Below, piece by piece: positions 17,847 through 25,258 of a DNA stretch of 33,682 bases. Location: NCBI GenBank assembly GCA_005791875.1, contig SXTU01000038.1, positions 1 through 33,682 on the forward strand, written 5' to 3'. Origin of the DNA: Verrucomicrobiales bacterium (GTDB lineage Bacteria; Verrucomicrobiota; Verrucomicrobiia; Limisphaerales; SXTU01). Below the pieces are notes generated by a model, which did no database searches, was not told the origin of the DNA, and saw nothing but the letters and a program-made list of their open reading frames with translations. Within the stretch, counting starts at the first letter, position 1. Every line of letters starts with the position of its first letter. Both the position numbers and the translations under genes were made by a program.

Positions 17847-18740
17847 CTAAAACACCTCCGCCCGCAGCCCCGTCGTGTCCCGCACGACTTGCGCGATGCG
17901 TGCGAGGCTTCGCAACGGCAGATGCCCGCACTCGGAATGCGGCGTGGGCCGCGTGGCCGAGTAGATTTGCACCAGCAGAATGTTAGCGCCCGCGTTCTTC
18001 AGCTCCTTCAGCCGCTGCGCGTATTCGCGGATCTCCGGCTCCGGTGGCTCTTGGCCGTTGACGAGCGGGAACAGGCTTTGGATCACCACGGGCCGCTGCC
18101 GGGCGAGCGCCAGGATGTTCGCAAGCACCTTGTCGAGCAGCACCGTCGGACGGTTGATGCGCTCCATCCAAGCCTGCGTTCCCACGTCGAGCTTGGCCCA
18201 GACCTCGTCGCGGCTGGTCAGGCAGCAGATGCCCTCGGCAACCTGCGGACGGTCCAGCCCGGTCGCGTTGGTGATGAGGACGATCTTGAAAAACGGCAGG
18301 CCACACCGCATGCGCACGTGCATGACGGCGTGGACGACATCGAGGAACACCGAGCAAAGCGTCGGCTCGCCGTCGCCGCTCAGGTTGACCTGACGGAGCT
18401 GAAGCAACTCCGCCGGCAGGCCTCGGAAACCATCCAGCGCCGCAAGCCCGCCCGACTGCACCAGTGCCAGCATGCGGCCCAGCTCACCCGCCATCGCGTC
18501 CACGTCCAGTTGCGCAGCGCGACAGTGCGTGTGCCGGTCCACCTCGCAGTAGATGCATTCGAAGTTGCACTCCTGGTCCGGGTTCAGGTTCACGCCGAGC
18601 GACAGCCCCCGCGCACGCGGCGAAACCAGGGCATAGACAAACTTGTTGCCGAGGAAATCCCGTGGCGCGCCAAACGCCGTGCCCGCTGGCCGGGACGCGG
18701 TGCGTCCAGTCGGCGGTTTGCTGCGGGCGGGTGGTTCCAC
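17847..18740 (-). CDS. Radical SAM protein
   Basis: GTG start; LGVNLNPDQECNFECIYCEVDRHTHCRAA (CxxxCxxC), VNLSGDGEPTLCSVF. Confidence 0.88.
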   Translation of the reverse strand: MEPPARSKPPTGRTASRPAGTAFGAPRDFLGNKFVYALVSPRARGLSLGVNLNPDQECNFECIYCEVDRHTHCRAAQLDVDAMAGELGRMLALVQSGGLAALDGFRGLPAELLQLRQVNLSGDGEPTLCSVFLDVVHAVMHVRMRCGLPFFKIVLITNATGLDRPQVAEGICCLTSRDEVWAKLDVGTQAWMERINRPTVLLDKVLANILALARQRPVVIQSLFPLVNGQEPPEPEIREYAQRLKELKNAGANILLVQIYSATRPTPHSECGHLPLRSLARIAQVVRDTTGLRAEVF

Positions 18741-18773
18741 GGCCAGGATGGTGTTTGAGTGTGGTTCCCGACT

Positions 18774-19313
18774 TCAGGCGCGGAGAAACTCGGGCTCCTC
18801 CTCGCGCACCACCAGCACCGGACACGGCGCGATGCGCGCGACGTTCTCAGTCACGCTGCCGAGGAACACATGTTTCAGGCCCGTGTGGCCGTGCGTCGAG
18901 ATGATGATGAGATCGGCGTCGAGTTCCTTGGCCGCCGCCGCGATTTCCGAGGCGGGCCGGCCGATGCGCGTCTGCTTGGTGGCGGGCACGGCATCGCCCA
19001 CCTCTTCCAGCAACAGTTTGTCCATCGCCTTATCCGCCGCTTCGCGGACCTGGCCCTCCATCAGCGGCGAGTCAATCATGCCGAACTCGCCGACCGTGTA
19101 GTTGATCTGGGTGACGAAGAGCAGCGTGAGGCTCGCCCCGAACTGCTTCGCGAAGGGGATCGCGTAGCGCAGGGCCTTGCGCGAGCACTCCGAGAAATCC
19201 ACCGGCACGAGAATCTTGTGGATGCTGAAAGGCGACGGAGTCTCGCCGGGCAAGCCGGCTTCCCTCGCCCCGAGTTCGACCACCACACCACCGTTTGCAG
19301 GTTTGATTTTCAT
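18774..19313 (-). CDS. Universal stress protein (UspA family)
   Basis: HKILVPVDFSECSRKALRYAIPFAKQFGASLTLLFV...ADLIIISTHGHTGLKHVFLGSVTENVARIAPCPVLVVR. Confidence 0.92.
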   Translation of the reverse strand: MKIKPANGGVVVELGAREAGLPGETPSPFSIHKILVPVDFSECSRKALRYAIPFAKQFGASLTLLFVTQINYTVGEFGMIDSPLMEGQVREAADKAMDKLLLEEVGDAVPATKQTRIGRPASEIAAAAKELDADLIIISTHGHTGLKHVFLGSVTENVARIAPCPVLVVREEEPEFLRA

Positions 19314-19417
19314 GGCGTCACCCTAGGCCGCCTCCCGCGCGCGACCACACTGGCTTTGGCAAGGGCTGGCTTTCCGTTGCGGGCGCGGGAGCAATTCTGG
19401 CCGGGGGAATTCACGCG

Positions 19418-20377
19418 TTGAATTGCGCCACCGCCGCCGCTAGGTTCCGCGCCGTGCTCGACGACCGGGATTATATGCGTTCAACGGAAGGCTCCTTCCG
19501 CCGGACCACGACGTTTTATCTCGTCGCCGCACTCGCCATCATCTTTCTGATCCAGGCGATTCTCCAGACCTTCGCCCGCTTCGACCTCGCTGCTAGGCTC
19601 GGCCTGCACGGTGAGGAACTGGCCTCCGGCCAATTCTGGCGGCTCGTCACCTTCCAGTTTGTCCACGCCTGCCCGTGGCCGTGGCATGTCCTCTTCAATT
19701 GCCTCGGCCTCTACTTCCTCGGCGTCGTGGTGGAAGGATCCTACGGACGCCATCACCTGCTGAGACTGTTCTTCCTCGGCGGACTCGTTGGCGGCGGTTT
19801 CCACCTCGCAGTTTCCCTTCTGCCGCACCACGGATCAGCGGGCGTCATCGGCGCTTCCGCCGGTGTCCTGGCCTTGCTCGGTGCCTACGCCACGCTGAAC
19901 CCGTCGCGCGAAATGTGTTTCATCGTCCTGTTCTTCCCCGTGAACTTGCGCGCGTCCGTCGTGCTGTGGTTCATCCTGGGTCTCTCGGTGTTCGGCATCG
20001 TGTTCCCCTTCGACCGCGTGTCCGGTGCGGCGCATCTGGGCGGGCTGCTCTTCGGCATCGGCTACGCCCGCCGCGCCTTGGGCGCTAGCGACGACTTCCC
20101 AGTGGCGAAGCTCTTCAACTGGGAAAACCTCCTACCCACGCGACGCACCAGTTCCACGCGCACGGCTGAATCACTCAGCGCGCGTTCAGGATCTGGCGGC
20201 AGCATCGAATTGCGCCGGCCCGGCAACGCAGCGACCGAGTCCTCCAGCGACGACTTCATCAGCAAGGAAGTGGACCCCATCCTCGACAAAATCTCTGCCC
20301 ACGGCATCCACAGCCTGACCGACCGCGAGCGCAAGGTCCTGGAGCAAGCCCGCGCGGCGATGGCGAAACGGAGTTGA
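19418..20377 (+). CDS. Rhomboid family intramembrane serine protease
   Basis: QFWRLVTFQFVHACPWPWHVLFNCLGLYFLG; GVIGASAGVLALLGAYA (catalytic Ser); SGAAHLGGLLFGIGYA (His). Start could be 19475. Confidence 0.85.
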   Translation: MNCATAAARFRAVLDDRDYMRSTEGSFRRTTTFYLVAALAIIFLIQAILQTFARFDLAARLGLHGEELASGQFWRLVTFQFVHACPWPWHVLFNCLGLYFLGVVVEGSYGRHHLLRLFFLGGLVGGGFHLAVSLLPHHGSAGVIGASAGVLALLGAYATLNPSREMCFIVLFFPVNLRASVVLWFILGLSVFGIVFPFDRVSGAAHLGGLLFGIGYARRALGASDDFPVAKLFNWENLLPTRRTSSTRTAESLSARSGSGGSIELRRPGNAATESSSDDFISKEVDPILDKISAHGIHSLTDRERKVLEQARAAMAKRS

Positions 20378-20416
20378 GTCTGCGCGGTTGCCGCGAGAGG
20401 GGGCGGAGAGTGGAGA

Positions 20417-20495
20417 GGTAGGGCGCGTCTGTCCCCAGCGCGACGGTTTGGCATACCTCCGCTGCAGCGGCGCGCTGGGACAGACGCGCCCTACC
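20417..20495. repeat. Inverted repeat, GGTAGGGCGCGTCTGTCC type
   Basis: GGTAGGGCGCGTCTGTCCCCAGCGCG (20417-20442) and CGCGCTGGGACAGACGCGCCCTACC (20471-20495); reverse complements except one extra C. Confidence 0.85.
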
Positions 20496-20552
20496 AAACG
20501 CCCCGACTCCGTGACCGTTCTCCCCCACCCGTTCCCTGCACTCATAAACTTG

Positions 20553-20622
20553 GCAGGGCCGACCTGCGGTCGGCCTCGTCATTCCCTTCAGAGACACGAG
20601 GCCGCGCGCATCGCGGCCCTGC
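20553..20622. repeat. REP-like double-hairpin inverted repeat, GCAGGGCC..GGCCTCGT type
   Basis: GCAGGGCCGACCTGCGGTCGGCCTCGT (20553-20579) and ACGAGGCCGCGCGCATCGCGGCCCTGC (20596-20622). Confidence 0.85.
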
Positions 20623-20646
20623 GGGTTCAGGGTCGCATATCGCGCA

Positions 20647-21852
20647 CTACTTGGCCTTCTTGGCATCCGGCTTCTCCGCCTTCTTCTGCTTCTCCGGCTG
20701 CGAGAGCTTCGAGCGGAGGGCATTTTGGAATTCCTTGAAGTTCAGGTCCACGACGGTGAAGCCGTCTTTGCGCGGGGACTTCGCCAGGAGCTTTTCCAAG
20801 TGTGCCGTGCGCTCCTGCGTGGCGGGGTGGGTGCTGAGGAAGTTCAACGCGTCCATCGCCTCACCGCCGGGAATCTTCTCCCGCAGCTTCTCCTCCTCGC
20901 GCCGCATTTTCTCGAAGAAGGTGATCATGCCACGCGGATTGAGCTTCGCGGCTTCGAGGTAGCGGAAGCCTTGCTCGTCCGCCTCGCGCTCGTGGTCGCG
21001 GGAGAACTTCTGCGTGAGCAGGAAGGGCGCGTTGTTCACGAGGATGGCGGCGAGGCCAGAGACATCGCCGAAGAAGATGCTGACGATGCCGTAGAGGCCC
21101 AAGCCCTGCACGATGCCGCGCATCCCGTGCTGCTCTGTGACGTGGGAGATTTCGTGCGCGAGGACGCCGAGGACTTCCTCGGGCGTCTCCGCCCCGAGGA
21201 GGAGGCCGGTGTGAAAGGTTAGGTTGCCGCCGGGCAGGGCGAAGGCGTTGAACGAGGCGTCCTCGATGATGTGCAGCTTGAACTTGTAGCGGTCCTGCGG
21301 GACGACGGCGAGGAGCGGCGCAGCGAGTTGCTCGAACTGCTTCTTCACGTCGGCATCGGTGACGAGCTTGCTGGTGAGGGTGACTTGGGCGAATGCGGTG
21401 TCGCCGAGCTTCTGCTCCCACTCGGCAGGCACCTGGCTGGCGACGGCCTTGACCATGGGGTCTTTCGCGAGCCACACGCCCGCAATGGCCGCGACGATAA
21501 GCGCCAAAATGCCGAGGGTGATGCAGCGCCCGACGAGTTTGCGGCGGCGAATGCGGTCGCGCGCACGGGTGAGGGTGGGGTTCTGCGCGAAGGCCGGGTG
21601 GTCGAGGATGGCCTTGTCGCTGGTGAAGATGGAGGCCTTGGGGAAATTCGCGTGGGCGAAGAAGACAAGGCGGTCGCTCGCGCCGCCGAGGTTGATCTGG
21701 ACGCTGTCGAGGGGGAACGCGAAGAAGCCTTGGTCGCCCGCGAAGTTCACCATGCCGCCCTCGATGCGCAGCGTGCCGGAGATGCGGCGCGTGCCGTGGT
21801 CCGGGTGGAACGCACCGGCCTCGAAAGAGTCTTTGGTTGTTTGAGCGGGCAT
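20647..21852 (-). CDS. M48 family metalloprotease
   Basis: MPAQTTKDSFEAGAFHPDHGTRRISGTLRIEGG...LGVLAHEISHVTEQHGMRG (HExxH), READEQGFRYLEAA. Start moved to 21852. Confidence 0.92.
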   Translation of the reverse strand: MPAQTTKDSFEAGAFHPDHGTRRISGTLRIEGGMVNFAGDQGFFAFPLDSVQINLGGASDRLVFFAHANFPKASIFTSDKAILDHPAFAQNPTLTRARDRIRRRKLVGRCITLGILALIVAAIAGVWLAKDPMVKAVASQVPAEWEQKLGDTAFAQVTLTSKLVTDADVKKQFEQLAAPLLAVVPQDRYKFKLHIIEDASFNAFALPGGNLTFHTGLLLGAETPEEVLGVLAHEISHVTEQHGMRGIVQGLGLYGIVSIFFGDVSGLAAILVNNAPFLLTQKFSRDHEREADEQGFRYLEAAKLNPRGMITFFEKMRREEEKLREKIPGGEAMDALNFLSTHPATQERTAHLEKLLAKSPRKDGFTVVDLNFKEFQNALRSKLSQPEKQKKAEKPDAKKAK

Positions 21853-21872
21853 GGTTGGGGGAGCTTCGCAGC

Positions 21873-22286
21873 TCAGTCGGCGAAGGCGAGGTAGATGACA
21901 AGCACGGGGAAGCCCAGCGGGACGATGACGACGAGGCCGAGCGCTTCGCAGAGCATCATCCAGTTGTAAACGAAGATGAAAGGGATCGGCAGGACGAGCA
22001 GGTAGAGCGCGAGCAGCCACAGCGGCAGTTTTGCCGCGCGCAGACGGGGGATGATGTTCAGAATTGGAAACCACACGAGCAGCCCCGGGTCATGCCCGAC
22101 GCGCTCGCAGATGCGCTTGAGGCAAAAGCAGTAGAAGAGGTGCGCGGCCAGCGCGAAGTAAAACGCCATCGCCAGCAGCGCGAGGATGAACCCGATCGCC
22201 GCCGCCTTCAGCACCCATGAGGCCGAGGCGCTCTGGATGAACTGGTCAATCGACTGAACGTCGAGGAGTTGGTGCAGGAGGGTCAT
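21873..22286 (-). CDS. Hypothetical multi-pass membrane protein
   Basis: 137 aa, at least three hydrophobic segments; CERVGHDPGLLVWFPILNIIP. Confidence 0.65.
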   Translation of the reverse strand: MTLLHQLLDVQSIDQFIQSASASWVLKAAAIGFILALLAMAFYFALAAHLFYCFCLKRICERVGHDPGLLVWFPILNIIPRLRAAKLPLWLLALYLLVLPIPFIFVYNWMMLCEALGLVVIVPLGFPVLVIYLAFAD

Positions 22287-22292
22287 TGGAAA

Positions 22293-22381
22293 GTAATCAG
22301 TGTTTCAGTCTTCAGCGTTCAGTCAGAGGCGCGCTCGGGAAGACTGAACACTGATTACCGAACACTGAACACTGAATACTG
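22293..22381. repeat. Inverted repeat followed by degenerate GAACACT tandem repeats
   Basis: GTAATCAGTGTTTCAGTC (22293-22310) versus GACTGAACACTGATTAC (22342-22358), one indel; then cGAACACTGAACACTGAATACTg. Confidence 0.75.
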
Positions 22382-22417
22382 CTCCCGTCGGAAGCCGTCT
22401 GCCTCAGCCCGCGCTCG

Positions 22418-23227
22418 TCACTTCAAGGTCTTCCGCAGCCACGCCGTGAGCTGCTGCGCATAGTCCGGCACCAGCTTGTCCCAGCCGCCCATGCCATGCG
22501 CGCCGTCGGGGATGGTGATCAGGTCGCACGTGTTGCCGAAGGCCTTCGTCTGCGCCTGGAACTTCACGGACTGCGCGTAGTCCACCTGCGCGTCCTTGGT
22601 GCCGTGCAACTGAAGAAAGGGCGGCAGGCCCTTGCGCAGGTAAGTCGTCGAGGACGCGGCACGGAGCTGTTTCATCGCCACATCATTCAACTCGGTCAAA
22701 CCGAACAGCGCGGACAGCGATGGCCCCAGCGCATTGCGCGCCTTTGCGTGGAACTCCAGGTCATGCGGCGCGTAAATGGGCACTACCGCCGCGACGCTGG
22801 TCTCCCCGATGCCACGCACGCCGACATAGGACACGAGATGCCCACCTGCCGATTCGCCCACGAGCGCGAGGCGTTTGGGGTCGGCCTTGTATTCCTTCGC
22901 GTTGGCCTTCACCCAGCGGATGGCACGCTCGACGTCCTCCGCGCACGCTGGCCAGCGATTCGTCGGCGCGAGCCTGTAGTTGATGGTGAACCACGTGAAG
23001 CCCGCCTCCGTCATCGGCGCGAAGAGCGGCGTGATGAACTTGTTCTTGTCGCCGTTCCGCCAGCCACCGCCGTGCACAAGGATGACCGTGGGAAAGGGCC
23101 CCGCTCCATCCGGCACATTCGCATCGAGAGTGAGGCTCACGTCTCCGACCTTGGCGAACTCGATGTCGGCCCTGCGTTCGGCAAGTGCCGTGGCGGCGAG
23201 CAACAACAGCGTGATGAAGGAGCGCAT
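22418..23227 (-). CDS. Secreted alpha/beta hydrolase (BD-FAE-like)
   Basis: MRSFITLLLLAATALAE; FPTVILVHGGGWRNGDKNKF; LALVGESAGGHLVSY; DGAHGMGGW. Confidence 0.9.
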   Translation of the reverse strand: MRSFITLLLLAATALAERRADIEFAKVGDVSLTLDANVPDGAGPFPTVILVHGGGWRNGDKNKFITPLFAPMTEAGFTWFTINYRLAPTNRWPACAEDVERAIRWVKANAKEYKADPKRLALVGESAGGHLVSYVGVRGIGETSVAAVVPIYAPHDLEFHAKARNALGPSLSALFGLTELNDVAMKQLRAASSTTYLRKGLPPFLQLHGTKDAQVDYAQSVKFQAQTKAFGNTCDLITIPDGAHGMGGWDKLVPDYAQQLTAWLRKTLK

Positions 23228-23282
23228 GACGGTGATGCTACGGGCAACTTGGCTTACTCGAAACTCCGAAATCGGGAAGGAA

Positions 23283-23354
23283 CACAGAATCATGGAACAT
23301 AAAATCATTGGGAGGCAAAGGCTGCGATTCCCTAGAGCTCGGCATGATTCTGTG
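23283..23354. repeat. 12-bp perfect inverted repeat between hydrolase and sulfatase
   Basis: CACAGAATCATG (23283-23294) and CATGATTCTGTG (23343-23354). Confidence 0.7.
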
Positions 23355-23375
23355 AAGTCGGCGAGACGCCTTGCT

Positions 23376-24857
23376 TCACTCGTCCTGCTTCTTCTTGCCC
23401 TTGCCCTTCTTGGTGGCCGGTTCCGCAGGGGCTGCTCCCGGCTTGTTCGGCGTGGGCATGGGGGCTTTGACTTCCGCGCGCCAGGCGACGAGGCGGGCGT
23501 GGAGTTCCTTGGCCTTGTCCGGCATTTCCTTCGCGAGGTTCTTGGATTCGCCGATGTCGTTGCGGAGGTTGTAGAGTTCGAGCTTCCCGTCTTCGAGATA
23601 CTCCATGAGCTTCCAGTCGCCGGCTTGAATCAGGCTCACGGGCGTGGTGCGCCAGAGGCCGGGTCCGGAGCCGAGGTAGCCGGGGAAGTGCTGGAAGATG
23701 GCGTCACGCTGGAGCTTCGCGGCCGGGTCGCGAAGAAGTTTCACGAGGCTCTCGCCGTCCAGAACCTGCCGTGGCATCGGCGCGCCGGTGAGTTCGAGGA
23801 AGGTCGGGAAGATGTCCACGTGAATGGTCGGCACTTCACACGCAGAGCCGGGCTTCACCACGCCGGGCCAGCGCACGATGAACGGCTCGCGCGTGCCGCC
23901 CTCGTAGAGGCTGCCCTTGCCGCTGCGCAGCGGGGCGTTGTCGGTGATGCCGCCGCCGTCGTCGCCGGCTTTGCCTTTCTTCCCCTGGCCTTCCTTGCCC
24001 GGCTCGCGGAGAAGGCCAAGGGGACCGCCGTAGCCGCCGTAGCCGCCGTTGTCGCTGGTGAAGATGAGCACGGTGTTGTCCGCGAGCTTGAGGTCGTCGA
24101 GGGTTTTCATCACGCGGCCCACGCTCTCGTCCACGCTGGCAATCATCGCGGCGTAGGTGGGGTTGTTGTGACCGCCGACGCCGGGCTTGGGCTTGAACTT
24201 CGCGATGAGGTCGGCCTTCGCCTGAAATGGCGAGTGGACGCCGAAGTGCGGGAGGTAGAGGAAGAAGGGCTTGTCCTTGTGCCGCGTGATGAAGTCCACG
24301 GCCTTGTCCGTGAGGAAGTCGGCGAGGTATTGGCCCTTCGGGTAATCCGTCTTCGGGTTGGTGTTGAAGTCGAAATGCACGCCCGCGCTGGAGATGGCCT
24401 CGTCGAAGCCGCGCTTGCCGGGATGGAAGTCGCCGCGCTCGCCGATGTGCCACTTGCCGAACATCGCGGTGGCGTAGCCGGGGGCCTTGAGTTGCTTGGC
24501 GATGATGTCGCGGTCGAGCGGGAGGTCGGTGACGTTGTCCACGGGGCGGAGCGGGCGCTGGCTCCAGTCGAAGCGGTCAATGCCGCCGACGGTGTAAACG
24601 CCGGTGCGCGCGCCGTATTGGCCGCTCATCAAGGCCGCGCGTGTGGGCGCGCAGTTCTGGCAATGATGATGGCTCATAAGCCTCATGCCCTGCGCCGCGA
24701 GCCGGTCAATGTTCGGCGTCTCGTAGTATTTGCTGCCGAAGCACGCGACGTCCGTGTAGCCGAGGTCGTCGGCCATGATGAAAATGATGTTGGGCGTGCG
24801 CGGCGCGGCGAGCGCGAGCTGCGCGGTGAGGGCGAGCAAGAGAAGGGCAGGTTTCAT
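23376..24857 (-). CDS. Sulfatase (arylsulfatase type)
   Basis: APRTPNIIFIMADDLGYTDVACFGSKYYETPNIDRLAAQGMRL...CAPTRAALMSGQYGARTG (C-x-P-x-R formylglycine site). Confidence 0.95.
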   Translation of the reverse strand: MKPALLLLALTAQLALAAPRTPNIIFIMADDLGYTDVACFGSKYYETPNIDRLAAQGMRLMSHHHCQNCAPTRAALMSGQYGARTGVYTVGGIDRFDWSQRPLRPVDNVTDLPLDRDIIAKQLKAPGYATAMFGKWHIGERGDFHPGKRGFDEAISSAGVHFDFNTNPKTDYPKGQYLADFLTDKAVDFITRHKDKPFFLYLPHFGVHSPFQAKADLIAKFKPKPGVGGHNNPTYAAMIASVDESVGRVMKTLDDLKLADNTVLIFTSDNGGYGGYGGPLGLLREPGKEGQGKKGKAGDDGGGITDNAPLRSGKGSLYEGGTREPFIVRWPGVVKPGSACEVPTIHVDIFPTFLELTGAPMPRQVLDGESLVKLLRDPAAKLQRDAIFQHFPGYLGSGPGLWRTTPVSLIQAGDWKLMEYLEDGKLELYNLRNDIGESKNLAKEMPDKAKELHARLVAWRAEVKAPMPTPNKPGAAPAEPATKKGKGKKKQDE

Positions 24858-24909
24858 TTGGTGACTTTACAGACGCGCGGAGCAGGAGGCGAGGTTTCAA
24901 CCCGAACTC

Positions 24910-25185
24910 CGAAGTCGAGGCTGAAAGCCTCAGACATGACAGCCCGGGGCAACGCCCCGGGTAGCGGAATAGAAGGATCATAGCCCTGAAGGGGCGGAAC
25001 ATTATGTGTCGCCCTTTCAGGGCTTGGAATCTCCTTGCCGGGTTACCCAGCCACGGAATGCGCAGCCCTGTAAGGGCGATACAAAATGTTCCGCCCTTTC
25101 AGGGCGGCGATGCCTCTCTGTCCGGCACCCAGGGCGTTGCCCTAGGCTGGTATATGGCAGGCCTTCAGCCTGCGACTTGGACGCT
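24910..25185. repeat. Composite ~275-bp imperfect palindrome made of nested short palindromes
   Basis: Elements A (24918-24930 / ~25160-25171), B (24941-24962 / 25127-25148) and C (24983-25023 / 25065-25105) are mutually inverted around a common centre at ~25044; C arms match at 37/41. Confidence 0.85.
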
Positions 25186-25258
25186 CGATTTCAACGGCCC
25201 CAAGCAAACCGGCCAGAGCGGGTGCCGCTCTGGCCGTTCGCGAATGTGCGGTGTGCTC

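Noticed and set aside
22980-24983. 667-aa plus-strand ORF
   Set aside because: Antisense of hydrolase and sulfatase genes; composition is shadow-like.
24910-25185. Possible CRISPR array because of repeated GCCCTTTCAGGGC units
   Set aside because: Units alternate in orientation, spacing is irregular and symmetry is palindromic; no uniform direct repeats with unique spacers.
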